Below, in pieces: positions 1 to 7,955 of a stretch of 64,000 nt of DNA. The notes under the pieces were generated by a model, which was given only the letters and a program-made list of their open reading frames with translations, was not told where the DNA came from and searched no databases. Position numbers and translations under genes: made by a program. The first letter of the stretch is position 1, and each line of letters begins with the position of its first letter. The DNA is taken from NCBI RefSeq assembly GCF_020217485.1, contig NZ_JAEKMI010000023.1, forward strand, positions 18,062 through 82,061, in the 5' to 3' direction. The DNA is from Mycobacterium sp. WUMAC-067 (lineage in GTDB: Bacteria > Actinomycetota > Actinomycetes > Mycobacteriales > Mycobacteriaceae).

Positions 1-1101
1 CACCAGCACGGTGATCGGTGAATCGTCGGCGGAGATCTGTCGTGCACCCTTGCCCCCGCCGAGGTTGCGCCGCTCGTCGAGCACGATGCCCAGCTCCTCC
101 ATGCCCGCGACCGCGTCCCGCCGCACCGCCGCGTCGTTCTCGCCGATCCCGGCGGTGAAGCTGACGACGTCGGTGTGCCCCAGCACCGCCAGGTAGGCGC
201 CGACGTATTTGCGTAGCCGGTGCGTGAACACGCTATACGCCAATTGCGCTGACTCGTCGCCGGATTCGATCATTGCCCGCAGCCGGCGAAAGTCCCGCTC
301 GCCGGACAGACCCCACACCCCGGACCGCTGGTTGAGCATCGTCTCGATGTCGTCGACGCCCATCTGCGCCGTGTGGCACAGGTAGCTGACCACGCTGGGA
401 TCGATGTCACCGCTGCGGGTGCCCATCACCAGCCCCTCCAGCGGGGTGAGACCCATCGAGGTGTCGAGCGGCCGGGTGCCGGCGATCGCCGAGGCGGAGC
501 AGCCGTTACCCAGATGCAGCACAATCTGTTTCAGGTCGCCGACCGATCGGTCCAGGAAGGCGGCGGCCTGCTCGCTGACGTAGCGGTGCGAGGTGCCGTG
601 GAACCCGTACCGGCGGATCTGATACCGCTGCGCCAGTTCGCGGTCGATGGCGTAGGTCGCCGCCGCGGGCGGCAGGTCGTGGAAGAAGCCGGTGTCGAAG
701 ACCGCGATGTGCGGTATGTCGGGCAGCAACTTCCGCGCGACCTCGATTCCCGTGAGCGCGGACGGATTGTGCAGCGGCGCCAGGTCCGACAGATCGTTGA
801 GCCTCGCGATCACCGCGTCGCCGAGCGGTGTCGGCTCGTAGAAGGTATTGCCGCCGTGCACTACTCGATGGCCCACCGCGACGACGCCGGATGTCTTCAG
901 GTCGATGCCTTCGTCGGCCAGCGCGTCGAACGCGCGGCGCAGCGCGGCCTCGTGGTCGGGAACCGGCGACCCCGCCTCTCCGATGCGCTCCACGAGGCCG
1001 GTCGAGCGGGCAGCGCCCGAATCGGGATCGACCAGTTGAAACTTCAGAGACGACGAGCCGGAGTTGATCACCAGCACGAGGCGCGCGCTGCTACTTCCCA
1101 T
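1..1101 (-). CDS. ackA: Acetate kinase, 3' end cut by window edge
   Basis: AckA interconverts acetyl phosphate plus ADP with acetate plus ATP in the cytoplasm. The frame opens with ATG at 1101 and reads MGSSSARLVLVINSGSSSLK, the N-terminal ASKHA phosphate motif of acetate kinases (NSGSSS). Further on are HRVVHGG, the signature FHGTSH, HLGNG, and FTAGIGEN near the window edge. The 367 codons present imply that only about 15-30 residues are missing, since the family is about 385-400 residues. The start overlaps the end of pta by 11 bases, so translation is probably coupled. With pta it completes the acetyl-CoA to acetate pathway. The stop lies outside the window. Confidence 0.95.
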   Translation of the reverse strand, partial: MGSSSARLVLVINSGSSSLKFQLVDPDSGAARSTGLVERIGEAGSPVPDHEAALRRAFDALADEGIDLKTSGVVAVGHRVVHGGNTFYEPTPLGDAVIARLNDLSDLAPLHNPSALTGIEVARKLLPDIPHIAVFDTGFFHDLPPAAATYAIDRELAQRYQIRRYGFHGTSHRYVSEQAAAFLDRSVGDLKQIVLHLGNGCSASAIAGTRPLDTSMGLTPLEGLVMGTRSGDIDPSVVSYLCHTAQMGVDDIETMLNQRSGVWGLSGERDFRRLRAMIESGDESAQLAYSVFTHRLRKYVGAYLAVLGHTDVVSFTAGIGENDAAVRRDAVAGMEELGIVLDERRNLGGGKGARQISADDSPITVLV

Positions 1102-3250
1102 GGGGGCCGCCCTGCGCCTGAATCGCGGTGATGGCAACGGTGTTCACGATGTCTTCCACCAGAGCGCCCCGCGACAGGTCGTTCACCGGCTTGCGCAGGC
1201 CCTGCAACACGGGGCCGATGGCCAGCGCGCCGGCGCTGCGCTGCACCGCCTTGTAGGTGTTGTTACCGGTGTTGAGGTCGGGGAAGATCAGCACCGTGGC
1301 GCGCCCGGCCACGGGCGAGTCGCGCAGTTTGGTGGCCGCGACCGACGGTTCGATCGCAGCGTCGTACTGGATGGGGCCCTCGACCGGCAGGCCGGGATTC
1401 CGCTCTCGCACCAATTGTGTTGCCGCCCTGACCTTGTCGACGTCGGCCCCGGTGCCGGAGTCACCGGTCGAGTAGGACAGCATCGCAACCCGGGGCTCGA
1501 TGCCGAACTGCGCGGCGGTGCGCGCCGACGAGATCGCGATGTCGGCCAGCTGCTCCGGCGTCGGGTTGGGGATGATCGCGCAGTCGCCGTAGGCCAGGAC
1601 ACGATCGGGCAGGCACATCAAGAAGATGCTGGACACCGTGGAGACGTCCGGGACGGTCTTGATGATCTCGAATGCGGGTCGCACCGTGTGCGCGGTGGTG
1701 TGCGCGGCACCGGACACCATGCCGTCGACCATGCCGTTGTGCACCATCATGGTGCCGAAATACGTCGTGTCGCGCATGATCTCGCGGGCCTGTTCGACGG
1801 TGACGCCCTTCGCCTTGCGCAACTGCGCGTACTGGTTGGCGAACTCGTCACGCAACTGGCTGGCACGCGGATCGATCACCGTTACGTCGGCCAGATCCAC
1901 CCCGAGTTCGCCCGAGCGCTGGCGGATTTGGGCCTCGTCGCCCAGGATGGTCACGTCGGCGACGCGGCGCTGCAGCACCCGCCCGGCGGACCGCAGGATA
2001 CGGTCGTCGTCGCCTTCGGGCAGCACGATGTGCTTGCGATCCGAACGCGCCTGCAGCGTCAGCTGATGGATGAACATCTGCGGGGTGGTCACCGTGGGGA
2101 TCGGAATGGCAAGCTGCGCCAGCAGATCGGTGATGTCGACGTGGCCGTCCATCAACTCGAGCGCGGTGTCGATCTTGCGCTGCGACGTCGCCGTGACCCT
2201 GCCCCGGGCGGAGGCCGCCGCGCTGGCGGTGTCGTAGGTGCCCAGCCTCGTGGCGACGATGGGCAGCCGCAGTCGCAGCCCGGCGACCAGGGCCGCGATG
2301 GACGGGTGCAACTCGAAACCGCCGTTGAGGACGATGCACGACAGGGACGGAAAGCCCTCCGCGGCATGCGCGCTGGCGACGGCGAGCACCACGTCGGAGC
2401 GGTCGCCGGGGGTGATGACCGCCATGCCGTCGCGCAGCCGTTCCAGGACGTGGTCGGCGGTCATCCCGGCGACCATCACCTCGGTGACCTCGCGCTCCCG
2501 CAGCGACTCTTCGCCGCTGACCGGCGTCCCGCTCACCGCGCTCTGAAGTTCGGCCACCGTCGGCGCCGACAGCAGCGGTTCGTCGGGCAGCACATAGCTG
2601 CGCAGGGACGACGGGCGCAGCGCCTCGTCCAATCTCTTTCGGATGGCGTCCAACTCGGCCGGTTCGCAGCGGTTGGCCACCACCGCCGCGGTGTGCGCGT
2701 GCTGGGCGTCGAGCTCGGCCAGGCAGACCTTGACGACGTCGGCCACCTCACCGGCGCTCCGACCCTTGCCGCTGACCGTCAGCAGCAGCGGCGCGCCGAG
2801 GTTGACCGCGATGCGCGCGTTGGTGGACAGCTCCGCGGGCCGGATCGCCTGTCCCAGTTCGGAATAATCGCTGCCGACGATCACCACCACGTCGCACTGC
2901 TCGGCGACGGCGTGGTAGGCGTCGACGATGGCGGCGATCGCCGCGTCACCGTCCGCGTGCAGCTGCTGGTACGTGACGCCGACGCACTGCTCGTAGGACA
3001 GGCCCGCCGTGGTGCGCGACAGCAGCAGTTCCAGGATGTAATCCCGATCTTCCACGGCCTGCGGCGACCCGCTGCGCCCGGCTTCGCCGGGCTGGCGATC
3101 GCCGCTGTCGGAGCGTGTAATGGGCCGGAACACACCGACTTTCGCGACCGTCGCGGTCAGCCGGTGCAGCAGCCCCAGCGCGATCGTCGACTTTCCGGTC
3201 TCCGGCTCGGGCGCGGCGATGTAGATTGCCGTTGCGGCGCCCGAGACCAC
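1091..3250 (-). CDS. pta: Phosphate acetyltransferase (long form)
   Basis: Pta converts acetyl-CoA and phosphate to acetyl phosphate. It is the long form: an N-terminal P-loop region (IAAPEPETGKST near residue 10), a middle DRTGG-type domain (GMTADHVLERL, ITPGDRSDVV), and the C-terminal catalytic PTA_PTB domain with VLPEGDDDRILRSA, DGMVSGAAHTTA and FPDLNTGNNTYK. I chose GTG at 3250, 11 bases after the fgd stop, because the longer reading to 3367 lies inside fgd and its extra residues are low-complexity. That gives 719 residues. An insert of about 19 residues after GVFRPITR is absent from the M. tuberculosis protein as I recall it, and it is built from the repeat found upstream of fgd. Confidence 0.95.
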   Translation of the reverse strand: MVSGAATAIYIAAPEPETGKSTIALGLLHRLTATVAKVGVFRPITRSDSGDRQPGEAGRSGSPQAVEDRDYILELLLSRTTAGLSYEQCVGVTYQQLHADGDAAIAAIVDAYHAVAEQCDVVVIVGSDYSELGQAIRPAELSTNARIAVNLGAPLLLTVSGKGRSAGEVADVVKVCLAELDAQHAHTAAVVANRCEPAELDAIRKRLDEALRPSSLRSYVLPDEPLLSAPTVAELQSAVSGTPVSGEESLREREVTEVMVAGMTADHVLERLRDGMAVITPGDRSDVVLAVASAHAAEGFPSLSCIVLNGGFELHPSIAALVAGLRLRLPIVATRLGTYDTASAAASARGRVTATSQRKIDTALELMDGHVDITDLLAQLAIPIPTVTTPQMFIHQLTLQARSDRKHIVLPEGDDDRILRSAGRVLQRRVADVTILGDEAQIRQRSGELGVDLADVTVIDPRASQLRDEFANQYAQLRKAKGVTVEQAREIMRDTTYFGTMMVHNGMVDGMVSGAAHTTAHTVRPAFEIIKTVPDVSTVSSIFLMCLPDRVLAYGDCAIIPNPTPEQLADIAISSARTAAQFGIEPRVAMLSYSTGDSGTGADVDKVRAATQLVRERNPGLPVEGPIQYDAAIEPSVAATKLRDSPVAGRATVLIFPDLNTGNNTYKAVQRSAGALAIGPVLQGLRKPVNDLSRGALVEDIVNTVAITAIQAQGGPHGK
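3056..3112. repeat. Repeat-derived 57-bp in-frame insert in pta
   Basis: These 57 bases (19 codons, no stop on the pta strand) resemble the tandem unit at 4298-4399. The shared run covers the GCGACCCG, GCGCCCGGCT, CGCCG and GCGATCGC blocks, about 80 percent identical by eye over 42 bases. The insert sits between GVFRPITR and EDRDYILELLL, which are nearly adjacent in the M. tuberculosis Pta I recall. The length is a multiple of three, so the frame is kept. The duplicate similarity is seen directly; insertion is inferred. Confidence 0.65.
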
Positions 3251-3261
3251 TCGCCCGCCCC

Positions 3262-4272
3262 TCAGGCCAGCCGCCGCAGCCGCGGCGCCAGGTCCTTCTC
3301 GAAGAGGTCCAGGAACCGGCGCTGGTCGTGACCGGGGGCGTGGAACACCAGGTGGTTGAGGCCCCACTTCACGTACTGGCCGACCTTTTCGACCGCCTCG
3401 TCGGGATCCGAGGCCACGATCCAGCGCTTGGCGACCTGCTCGATCGGCAGCGCGTCGGCGGCCTTCTCCATTTCGATCGGGTCGTCGATGCTGTGCTTCT
3501 GCTCTGCGGTCAGCGACAGCGGCGCCCAGAATCGGGTGTTCTCCAGCGCCAGTTCGGGATCGGGATCATACGAGATCTTGATCTCGATCATCCTGTCGAT
3601 GTCGTCGACGTTGCGGTCGTTGATCGCCGCACCCTCCTTGACCGCAGGGATCAGCTTGTCCTTGTACAGCTCCTCGCCCTTGCCGGAGGTGCAGATGAAG
3701 CCGTCGCCGGCCCGTCCGGCGTATTTGGCGACCGCCGGGCCCCCGGCCGCGACGTAGATGGGGACCCCGCCCTCGGGCACGTCGTAGATCGAGGCGCCCT
3801 TGAGCCGGTAGTACTCGCCGTCGAAGTCGACGCGGTCGCCGCACCACAGCTCGCGCATCAACCGCACCGACTCGCGCAGCCGGGCGAACCGCTCCTTGAA
3901 CTCCGGCCAGTCACCCTCGTATCCGGTGGCGATCTCGTTCAGCGCCTCGCCGGTGCCGACCCCGAGAAAGATGCGGTCCGGGTACAGGCAGGCCATGGTG
4001 GCGAAGGCCTGCGCGATGACGGCCGGGTTGTAGCGGAAGGTCGGGGTGAGCACGGAAGTGCCCAGCGTGATCCGCTTGGTGCGTTCGCCGACCGCGGTCA
4101 TCCAGGCCAGCGAGAACGGCGCGTGCCCGCCCTCGTGCCGCCACGGCTGGAAATGGTCACTGACCGTTGCGCTGTCCATGCCGTGACCTTCGGCGGCGAC
4201 GGCAAGCTCGACGAGCTCGCGCGGGGCAAATTGTTCGGCGGACGCTTTGTATCCGAGTTTCAGTTCAGCCAC
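3262..4272 (-). CDS. fgd1: F420-dependent glucose-6-phosphate dehydrogenase
   Basis: Fgd1 oxidises glucose-6-phosphate to 6-phosphogluconolactone while reducing coenzyme F420. It is the main source of F420H2 in mycobacteria, which in turn activates nitroimidazole drugs such as pretomanid. At 336 residues it has the length of the family. It is a luciferase-like TIM barrel: MAELKLGYKASAEQFAPREL at the N-terminus, SDHFQPW (the active-site His region), GTGEALNEI, and AAGGPAVAKYAGRAGDG. The start is GTG at 4272 with AGGAG 13-17 bases upstream. It is first in the fgd-pta-ackA operon, with pta 11 bases after its stop. Its 5' flank is occupied by a tandem repeat. Confidence 0.97.
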   Translation of the reverse strand: MAELKLGYKASAEQFAPRELVELAVAAEGHGMDSATVSDHFQPWRHEGGHAPFSLAWMTAVGERTKRITLGTSVLTPTFRYNPAVIAQAFATMACLYPDRIFLGVGTGEALNEIATGYEGDWPEFKERFARLRESVRLMRELWCGDRVDFDGEYYRLKGASIYDVPEGGVPIYVAAGGPAVAKYAGRAGDGFICTSGKGEELYKDKLIPAVKEGAAINDRNVDDIDRMIEIKISYDPDPELALENTRFWAPLSLTAEQKHSIDDPIEMEKAADALPIEQVAKRWIVASDPDEAVEKVGQYVKWGLNHLVFHAPGHDQRRFLDLFEKDLAPRLRRLA

Positions 4273-4297
4273 TCGTTCTTTCTACTCCTGTGCAGAT

Positions 4298-4399
4298 GGT
4301 CGCGACCCGCCGCGCCCGGCTACGCCGCGCTCGCGATCGCTCGGGCCTGACGGTCGCGACCCGCCGCGCCCGGCTACGCCGCGCTCGCGATCGCTCGGG
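4298..4399. repeat. Tandem direct repeat, two 48-bp copies, period 54
   Basis: Copies at 4298-4345 and 4352-4399 are identical over 48 bases, from GGTCGCGACCCG to GCGATCGCTCGGG, separated by CCTGAC. They fill most of the 153-base gap between the divergent fgd and hydrolase genes, so promoters for both must lie in or around them. A diverged relative lies inside pta at 3056-3112. The unit is GC-rich and partly self-complementary (GCGATCGC). The family is unknown to me; it could be a MIRU-like or REP-like dispersed element. Confidence 0.9.
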
Positions 4400-4425
4400 G
4401 CAACGACGCTTCTACACTCGCGGGC

Positions 4426-5175
4426 ATGGGACCGGCGCCAACTCTTGTTCAAGTCACCGACACGGTGCACCTCGCGCGGGGCGAGGCCGTCAACTGGACG
4501 ATCGTCGCCGACGGCACCGGCGTGATGCTGATCGACGCCGGCTATCCCGGGGACCGCCACGACGTGCTGGCGTCGCTGCGGGAGCTGGGCCACGACGCCG
4601 GCGACGTGCGTGCCATCCTGCTCACCCACGCCCACATCGACCACCTGGGGTCGGCGATCTGGTTCGCCAACGACTACGGCACCGACGTGTATTGCCACGC
4701 CGAAGAGGTGGGTCACGCCAAGCGCGAATACCTGGAGCAGGCCTCGGTTTTCGATGTGGCCCTGCGCATTTGGCGGCCCCGCTGGGCCGCGTGGGGGCTG
4801 CACGTGGTGCGCAGCGGCGGCCTGATCCGCGACGGCATCCCGTCGACCCGGCCGCTGACCGCCGACGTGGCCGCCGGGCTGCCGGGCCACCCGATGGCCG
4901 TTTTCACCCCGGGGCACACCAGCGGGCATTGCTCGTATGTGGTCGACGGGGTGCTGGTCAGCGGCGACGCGCTGATCACCGGCCACCCCCTGCTCAAGCA
5001 CGACGGGCCGCAGCTGTTGCCGGAGGTGTTCAGCCACAGCCAGCAGAATTCGCTGCGCAGCCTGGATGCGTTGGCCCTGCTCGACACCGAGGTGTTGCTG
5101 CCGGGGCACGGCGACGTGTGGCGCGGGCCGATTCGCGAGGCGACGGCTCGGGCCATCTCGCTGGCCGGCGGTTGA
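4426..5175 (+). CDS. Metallo-beta-lactamase-fold hydrolase
   Basis: This is a 249-residue MBL-fold hydrolase of unknown substrate, corresponding by position and length to M. tuberculosis Rv0406c. The metal-binding signature is THAHIDHLGS (HxHxDH) near residues 66-75. Later ligands are PGHTSGH and the SGDALITGHP segment, with a final PGHGDVW. Both zinc sites therefore look intact. No signal peptide is present, so it should be cytoplasmic. Start ATG at 4426. It is transcribed divergently from fgd across the tandem repeat. The glyoxalase II-like motif order allows thioester or lactone hydrolysis, but nothing in the sequence fixes the substrate. Confidence 0.9.
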   Translation: MGPAPTLVQVTDTVHLARGEAVNWTIVADGTGVMLIDAGYPGDRHDVLASLRELGHDAGDVRAILLTHAHIDHLGSAIWFANDYGTDVYCHAEEVGHAKREYLEQASVFDVALRIWRPRWAAWGLHVVRSGGLIRDGIPSTRPLTADVAAGLPGHPMAVFTPGHTSGHCSYVVDGVLVSGDALITGHPLLKHDGPQLLPEVFSHSQQNSLRSLDALALLDTEVLLPGHGDVWRGPIREATARAISLAGG

Positions 5176-5248
5176 TGACCTCGGGCCAGATCATCGCCAC
5201 ACCAACCCCACTGGTCCCGTCACGGGATCCGATGTGTGAACCCCAAAC

Positions 5249-5266
5249 GCGCTAGCGCATGCGCTA
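5249..5266. repeat. Palindrome, CGCTAGCGCATGCGCTA core
   Basis: TAGCGCATGCGCTA at 5253-5266 is a perfect 14-bp palindrome, overlapping the 10-bp palindrome GCGCTAGCGC at 5249-5258. The 17-base core at 5250-5266 matches 38004-38020 at 16 of 17 positions. Both copies lie between convergent gene ends, here the MBL hydrolase and the acetyltransferase, which suits a bidirectional terminator or a 3'-located repeat better than an operator. Confidence 0.7.
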
Positions 5267-5353
5267 TCAAAATTGAAAGCCCCCTATGCCCTGAGATCCG
5301 TTGTGACGGTGGCTAACTCGATAGCTCCGGTCTGAGCGTCGGCGACGGGGTGG

Positions 5354-5857
5354 TCACGTCAGCCACTTCTCGAAGGCGATCGGGATGAACGGCCCCCAGG
5401 ACGGCAGCGGGTCGGGGGCCACCCGGGTATAGCCCGTCGCGTCGTAGAGCGCCTCGGCCTCGGGCTGCCGGTTGCCGGTGATCAAGTAGAGCCGCCGGTA
5501 CCCGCGGGCCAGCGTCTCGGCCTCCAGCGCGGCGAGCAACGCGCGCGCATAGCCGCGGCGCCGGTGGGCGGCGTCGGTCCAGATCCGCTTGAGTTCGGCG
5601 GTGTGGGCGTCGTAGCGGCGAAACGCGCCGCCGGTCACGGGCACGCCGCGCAGGACCCCGATCAGCAACCCGCCGTCCGGTGGCGCCAGCTCGGCCTCGG
5701 GCACGGGCAGCCAGGACAGATGCGTGCTCGGGGTGCCGCCGTAGCGCTCCGCGTACTCGACGGCCAACTCGGCCAGCAGCGGTTGGGCCAGCGGATCATC
5801 GTGGGTGGCCGAGACGAATCGCAGCCGGCCGTCTGGGGCAATGGATTCCGGCATCAT
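5354..5857 (-). CDS. GNAT family N-acetyltransferase
   Basis: This GNAT protein of about 167 residues is predicted to transfer an acetyl group from acetyl-CoA to an unknown amine. The acetyl-CoA-binding motif A is visible as KRIWTDAAHRRRGYARALL (R-x-x-G-x-A) followed by ALEAETLARGYRRLYLITG and a C-terminal ALYDATGYTRV, the usual GNAT ending. I placed the start at ATG 5857 (a second ATG follows at 5854). The longer reading to 6016 runs back into the upstream methyltransferase gene and has no GNAT character. It begins 7 bases after the methyltransferase stop, so the two are probably co-transcribed. Confidence 0.85.
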   Translation of the reverse strand: MMPESIAPDGRLRFVSATHDDPLAQPLLAELAVEYAERYGGTPSTHLSWLPVPEAELAPPDGGLLIGVLRGVPVTGGAFRRYDAHTAELKRIWTDAAHRRRGYARALLAALEAETLARGYRRLYLITGNRQPEAEALYDATGYTRVAPDPLPSWGPFIPIAFEKWLT

Positions 5858-5864
5858 CGAAAGC

Positions 5865-6746
5865 TCAAACGCGTGTCGCGGTGACGTATTCCGGGATGAA
5901 CTCCGCGTCGCCGCGCCCGGTACGCCGCCGCCTGCCCAGCCCCATGGTGCGCAGCAAGTCGGCGATGTCGCGCCCGCGTGTCTCCCAGCCGTGGGTCGCC
6001 AGATACTCAGGGACATAGTGGTATTCGCCCGGATAAGTCAGGCTGGCCAGGTCGACGTCGAGGCCGCGCCGCCGCCAGCCGTCCACGAAGGCGCGCTCGG
6101 CCCCCAGCTGCAACGGATTCCAGGTGGGCATGTGATCGGCGGCCAACCGGCTGCCCGGGGCGCTCGCCGCGGTGACCCCGTGCAGCAACCGGCTCTGCTC
6201 GTGGGGTGGCAGGTACCCGACGAGCAACTGCTCGGCGACCCACACCGTGGGCTGGGCGGCGTCAAAACCCACCCGCCGCAAGGCCGCCGGCCAATCGTGG
6301 CGCAGGTCGATGCCGACCGCGCACCGGTTGGTGGCCAGGGTGGCGTCCAGCCCGCGCAGCACGTCGGACTTGAAGTCGAGCACCTGCGGCCGATCGATCT
6401 CGTAGACCGTCGTCCCCCGGGGCCACCACAGCCGATAGGGCCGGGTGTCCAGTCCCGACGCCAGGATCACCACCTGGCGGATGCCCGCCCTGCCCGCGTC
6501 GGCAAGGAATTCGTCCACGAAACGGGTGTGCGCCGCCAGCGCATCCATCAGCGCCGTCATCGCCGGGTCGTCGCCGTCGTCGGCCGCGAAGGTGTGGTCC
6601 TTGACCGCCCGGGTGAGGTACTCGATCCCGACGGCGCACAGCAACGGCTCGGCGAACGGATCATTCAGCAGGCCCTTGTCGGTGGCCACGGCCCGCGCGG
6701 CGGCGCCGAACGTCGCGGTCACCTCCACGTCGGCCGTCGGTGCCAT
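5865..6746 (-). CDS. SAM-dependent methyltransferase, PPM2/LCMT-like family
   Basis: A 293-residue member of the large mycobacterial family of leucine-carboxyl-methyltransferase-like enzymes (TIGR00027 type). Diagnostic segments are ATDKGLLNDPFAEPLL near the N-terminus, the SAM motif QVVILASGLDTRPYRL, VYEIDRPQVLDFK, and WVAEQLLVGYLPPHEQSRLL. The mycobacterial members have no settled substrate. The start is ATG at 6746, eight bases below the stop of the DUF3054 gene, and the acetyltransferase follows 7 bases later, so the three form a compact operon. Confidence 0.93.
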   Translation of the reverse strand: MAPTADVEVTATFGAAARAVATDKGLLNDPFAEPLLCAVGIEYLTRAVKDHTFAADDGDDPAMTALMDALAAHTRFVDEFLADAGRAGIRQVVILASGLDTRPYRLWWPRGTTVYEIDRPQVLDFKSDVLRGLDATLATNRCAVGIDLRHDWPAALRRVGFDAAQPTVWVAEQLLVGYLPPHEQSRLLHGVTAASAPGSRLAADHMPTWNPLQLGAERAFVDGWRRRGLDVDLASLTYPGEYHYVPEYLATHGWETRGRDIADLLRTMGLGRRRRTGRGDAEFIPEYVTATRV

Positions 6747-6753
6747 CGCGCGC

Positions 6754-7125
6754 TCAGACGTCGGAGCGGCGCCGCAGGGTCAGCCCGACGGCCACTCGCC
6801 AGCCCAGCAACAACAGCGCGGTGACCGTCGTCGCCACCACGACGAAACTGGCGGCCACGCCCGCAGACGTCGCCTTGCGCAGCACCATGCCGACGACCAC
6901 GGTCGACAACCAGACCACGACCCCGGTCGGCGCCACGGCGGTGGGCCGCCGCCAGCCGCGCGCGGCCAGCCACCCGATGGCGGTGCCGGTGAGAAACGGC
7001 CACGCCGTCGCGGCGACGCCGGTGACGTTGAGCCCTTCGTCGTGGCTGCGGCGCCCCAGGGCGCAGAACACCAGCACGCCGACGACGTCGACGGCGAGCC
7101 AGCCCAGCCATCGGAGCCTAAGCAT
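6754..7125 (-). CDS. DUF3054 four-helix membrane protein
   Basis: This 123-residue protein corresponds to Rv0401. Four hydrophobic segments are visible, at roughly residues 7-24, 39-56, 65-84 and 88-112. Between the first two lies the family's conserved ALGRRSHDEG loop, and the second begins AWPFLTGTAIGWL. The function is unknown. It is first in a minus-strand operon with the methyltransferase and acetyltransferase, and divergent from the acyl-CoA operon starting at 7196. In H37Rv the mmpL1-pks6 cluster lies between this gene and the MBL hydrolase as I recall; that cluster is absent here. Confidence 0.88.
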   Translation of the reverse strand: MLRLRWLGWLAVDVVGVLVFCALGRRSHDEGLNVTGVAATAWPFLTGTAIGWLAARGWRRPTAVAPTGVVVWLSTVVVGMVLRKATSAGVAASFVVVATTVTALLLLGWRVAVGLTLRRRSDV

Positions 7126-7195
7126 GCAGCGAGACTACCGGGCAGGGCCGAAGATCCTTGACCCGACGGCCGCGGTGAACCTAGATTCGTCAGCA

Positions 7196-7939
7196 ATGAA
7201 TACTCATTCACCAGGCCTCGCGGTGGTGACCGGCGCCGGCTCCGGCATCGGCAGGGCGATCGCGCTGGGTCTCGCCGCCCGGGGCGACCGCGTCGTCGCC
7301 GCCGACCTCGACCAGGCGGCGGCCTCGGCCACCGCCGACGAACACCCCGAGAAGATCACCGCGCTGCCGGTGGACGTGGCCGACCCGGCGCAAGTCAACG
7401 CGCTGCGCGATCGCATCCACGCCGACCTCGGCGTGCCCAACGTCGTCGTCAACGCCGCCGGATGGGACCGCACCGACCAATTCCTCAACGCCACAGCGGA
7501 ATTCGCGCAGAAGGTGGTCGCGATCAACTACCTCGGACCCGTGCATGTGTGCTCGGCGTTCCTGCCGGGGATGATCGAGACGCACGGCGGCGGGCGCGTG
7601 GTCAACCTGGCCAGCGACGCCGGCCGAGTGGGCAGCGCGGGCGAGAGCATCTACGCCGGCGCCAAGGGCGGGGTGATCGCGCTGACCAAGTCGCTGGCCC
7701 GCGAGATGGCGCGTCACCAGATCACGGTCAACTGCGTGTGCCCGGGACCGACCGACACGCCGCTGTTTCACGCGCAGCCCGAGAAACTGAAGGAGGCGCT
7801 GGTCAAGGCGATCCCGTTTCGGCGGCTGGCCCGGCCCGACGAGGTCGCCGCGCCGGTGCTGTTCTTCGCGTCGGACGCGGCGTCGTTCATCACCGGACAG
7901 GTGATCAGCGTCAGCGGCGGTTTGACGATGGCCGGCTAG
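7196..7939 (+). CDS. Short-chain dehydrogenase/reductase
   Basis: A 247-residue classical SDR oxidoreductase. It has the cofactor motif TGAGSGIG near residues 12-19, VVNAAG, a catalytic Ser in NLASDAG, YAGAK (YxxxK), and a PGPTDTPLF segment. An Asp in AADLDQA after beta-2 favours NAD(H). I used ATG at 7196; upstream codons in frame belong to the divergent gene. It leads an operon with two acyl-CoA dehydrogenases and a TetR regulator, so it probably acts as a 3-hydroxyacyl-CoA-type dehydrogenase on the same acyl chain, in the manner of BadH-like enzymes. That substrate is inferred from context. Confidence 0.9.
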   Translation: MNTHSPGLAVVTGAGSGIGRAIALGLAARGDRVVAADLDQAAASATADEHPEKITALPVDVADPAQVNALRDRIHADLGVPNVVVNAAGWDRTDQFLNATAEFAQKVVAINYLGPVHVCSAFLPGMIETHGGGRVVNLASDAGRVGSAGESIYAGAKGGVIALTKSLAREMARHQITVNCVCPGPTDTPLFHAQPEKLKEALVKAIPFRRLARPDEVAAPVLFFASDAASFITGQVISVSGGLTMAG

Positions 7940-7955
7940 TGGCAGGCTGACGTCT

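Noticed and set aside
1064..3331. A 755-codon open frame antisense to pta
   Set aside because: Composition is that of a shadow frame, and pta carries all family motifs on the other strand.
4282..5109. Repeated SDRERGVAGRGGSRPS peptide on the minus strand
   Set aside because: It is the antisense translation of the tandem DNA repeat and of the hydrolase gene, not a protein repeat.
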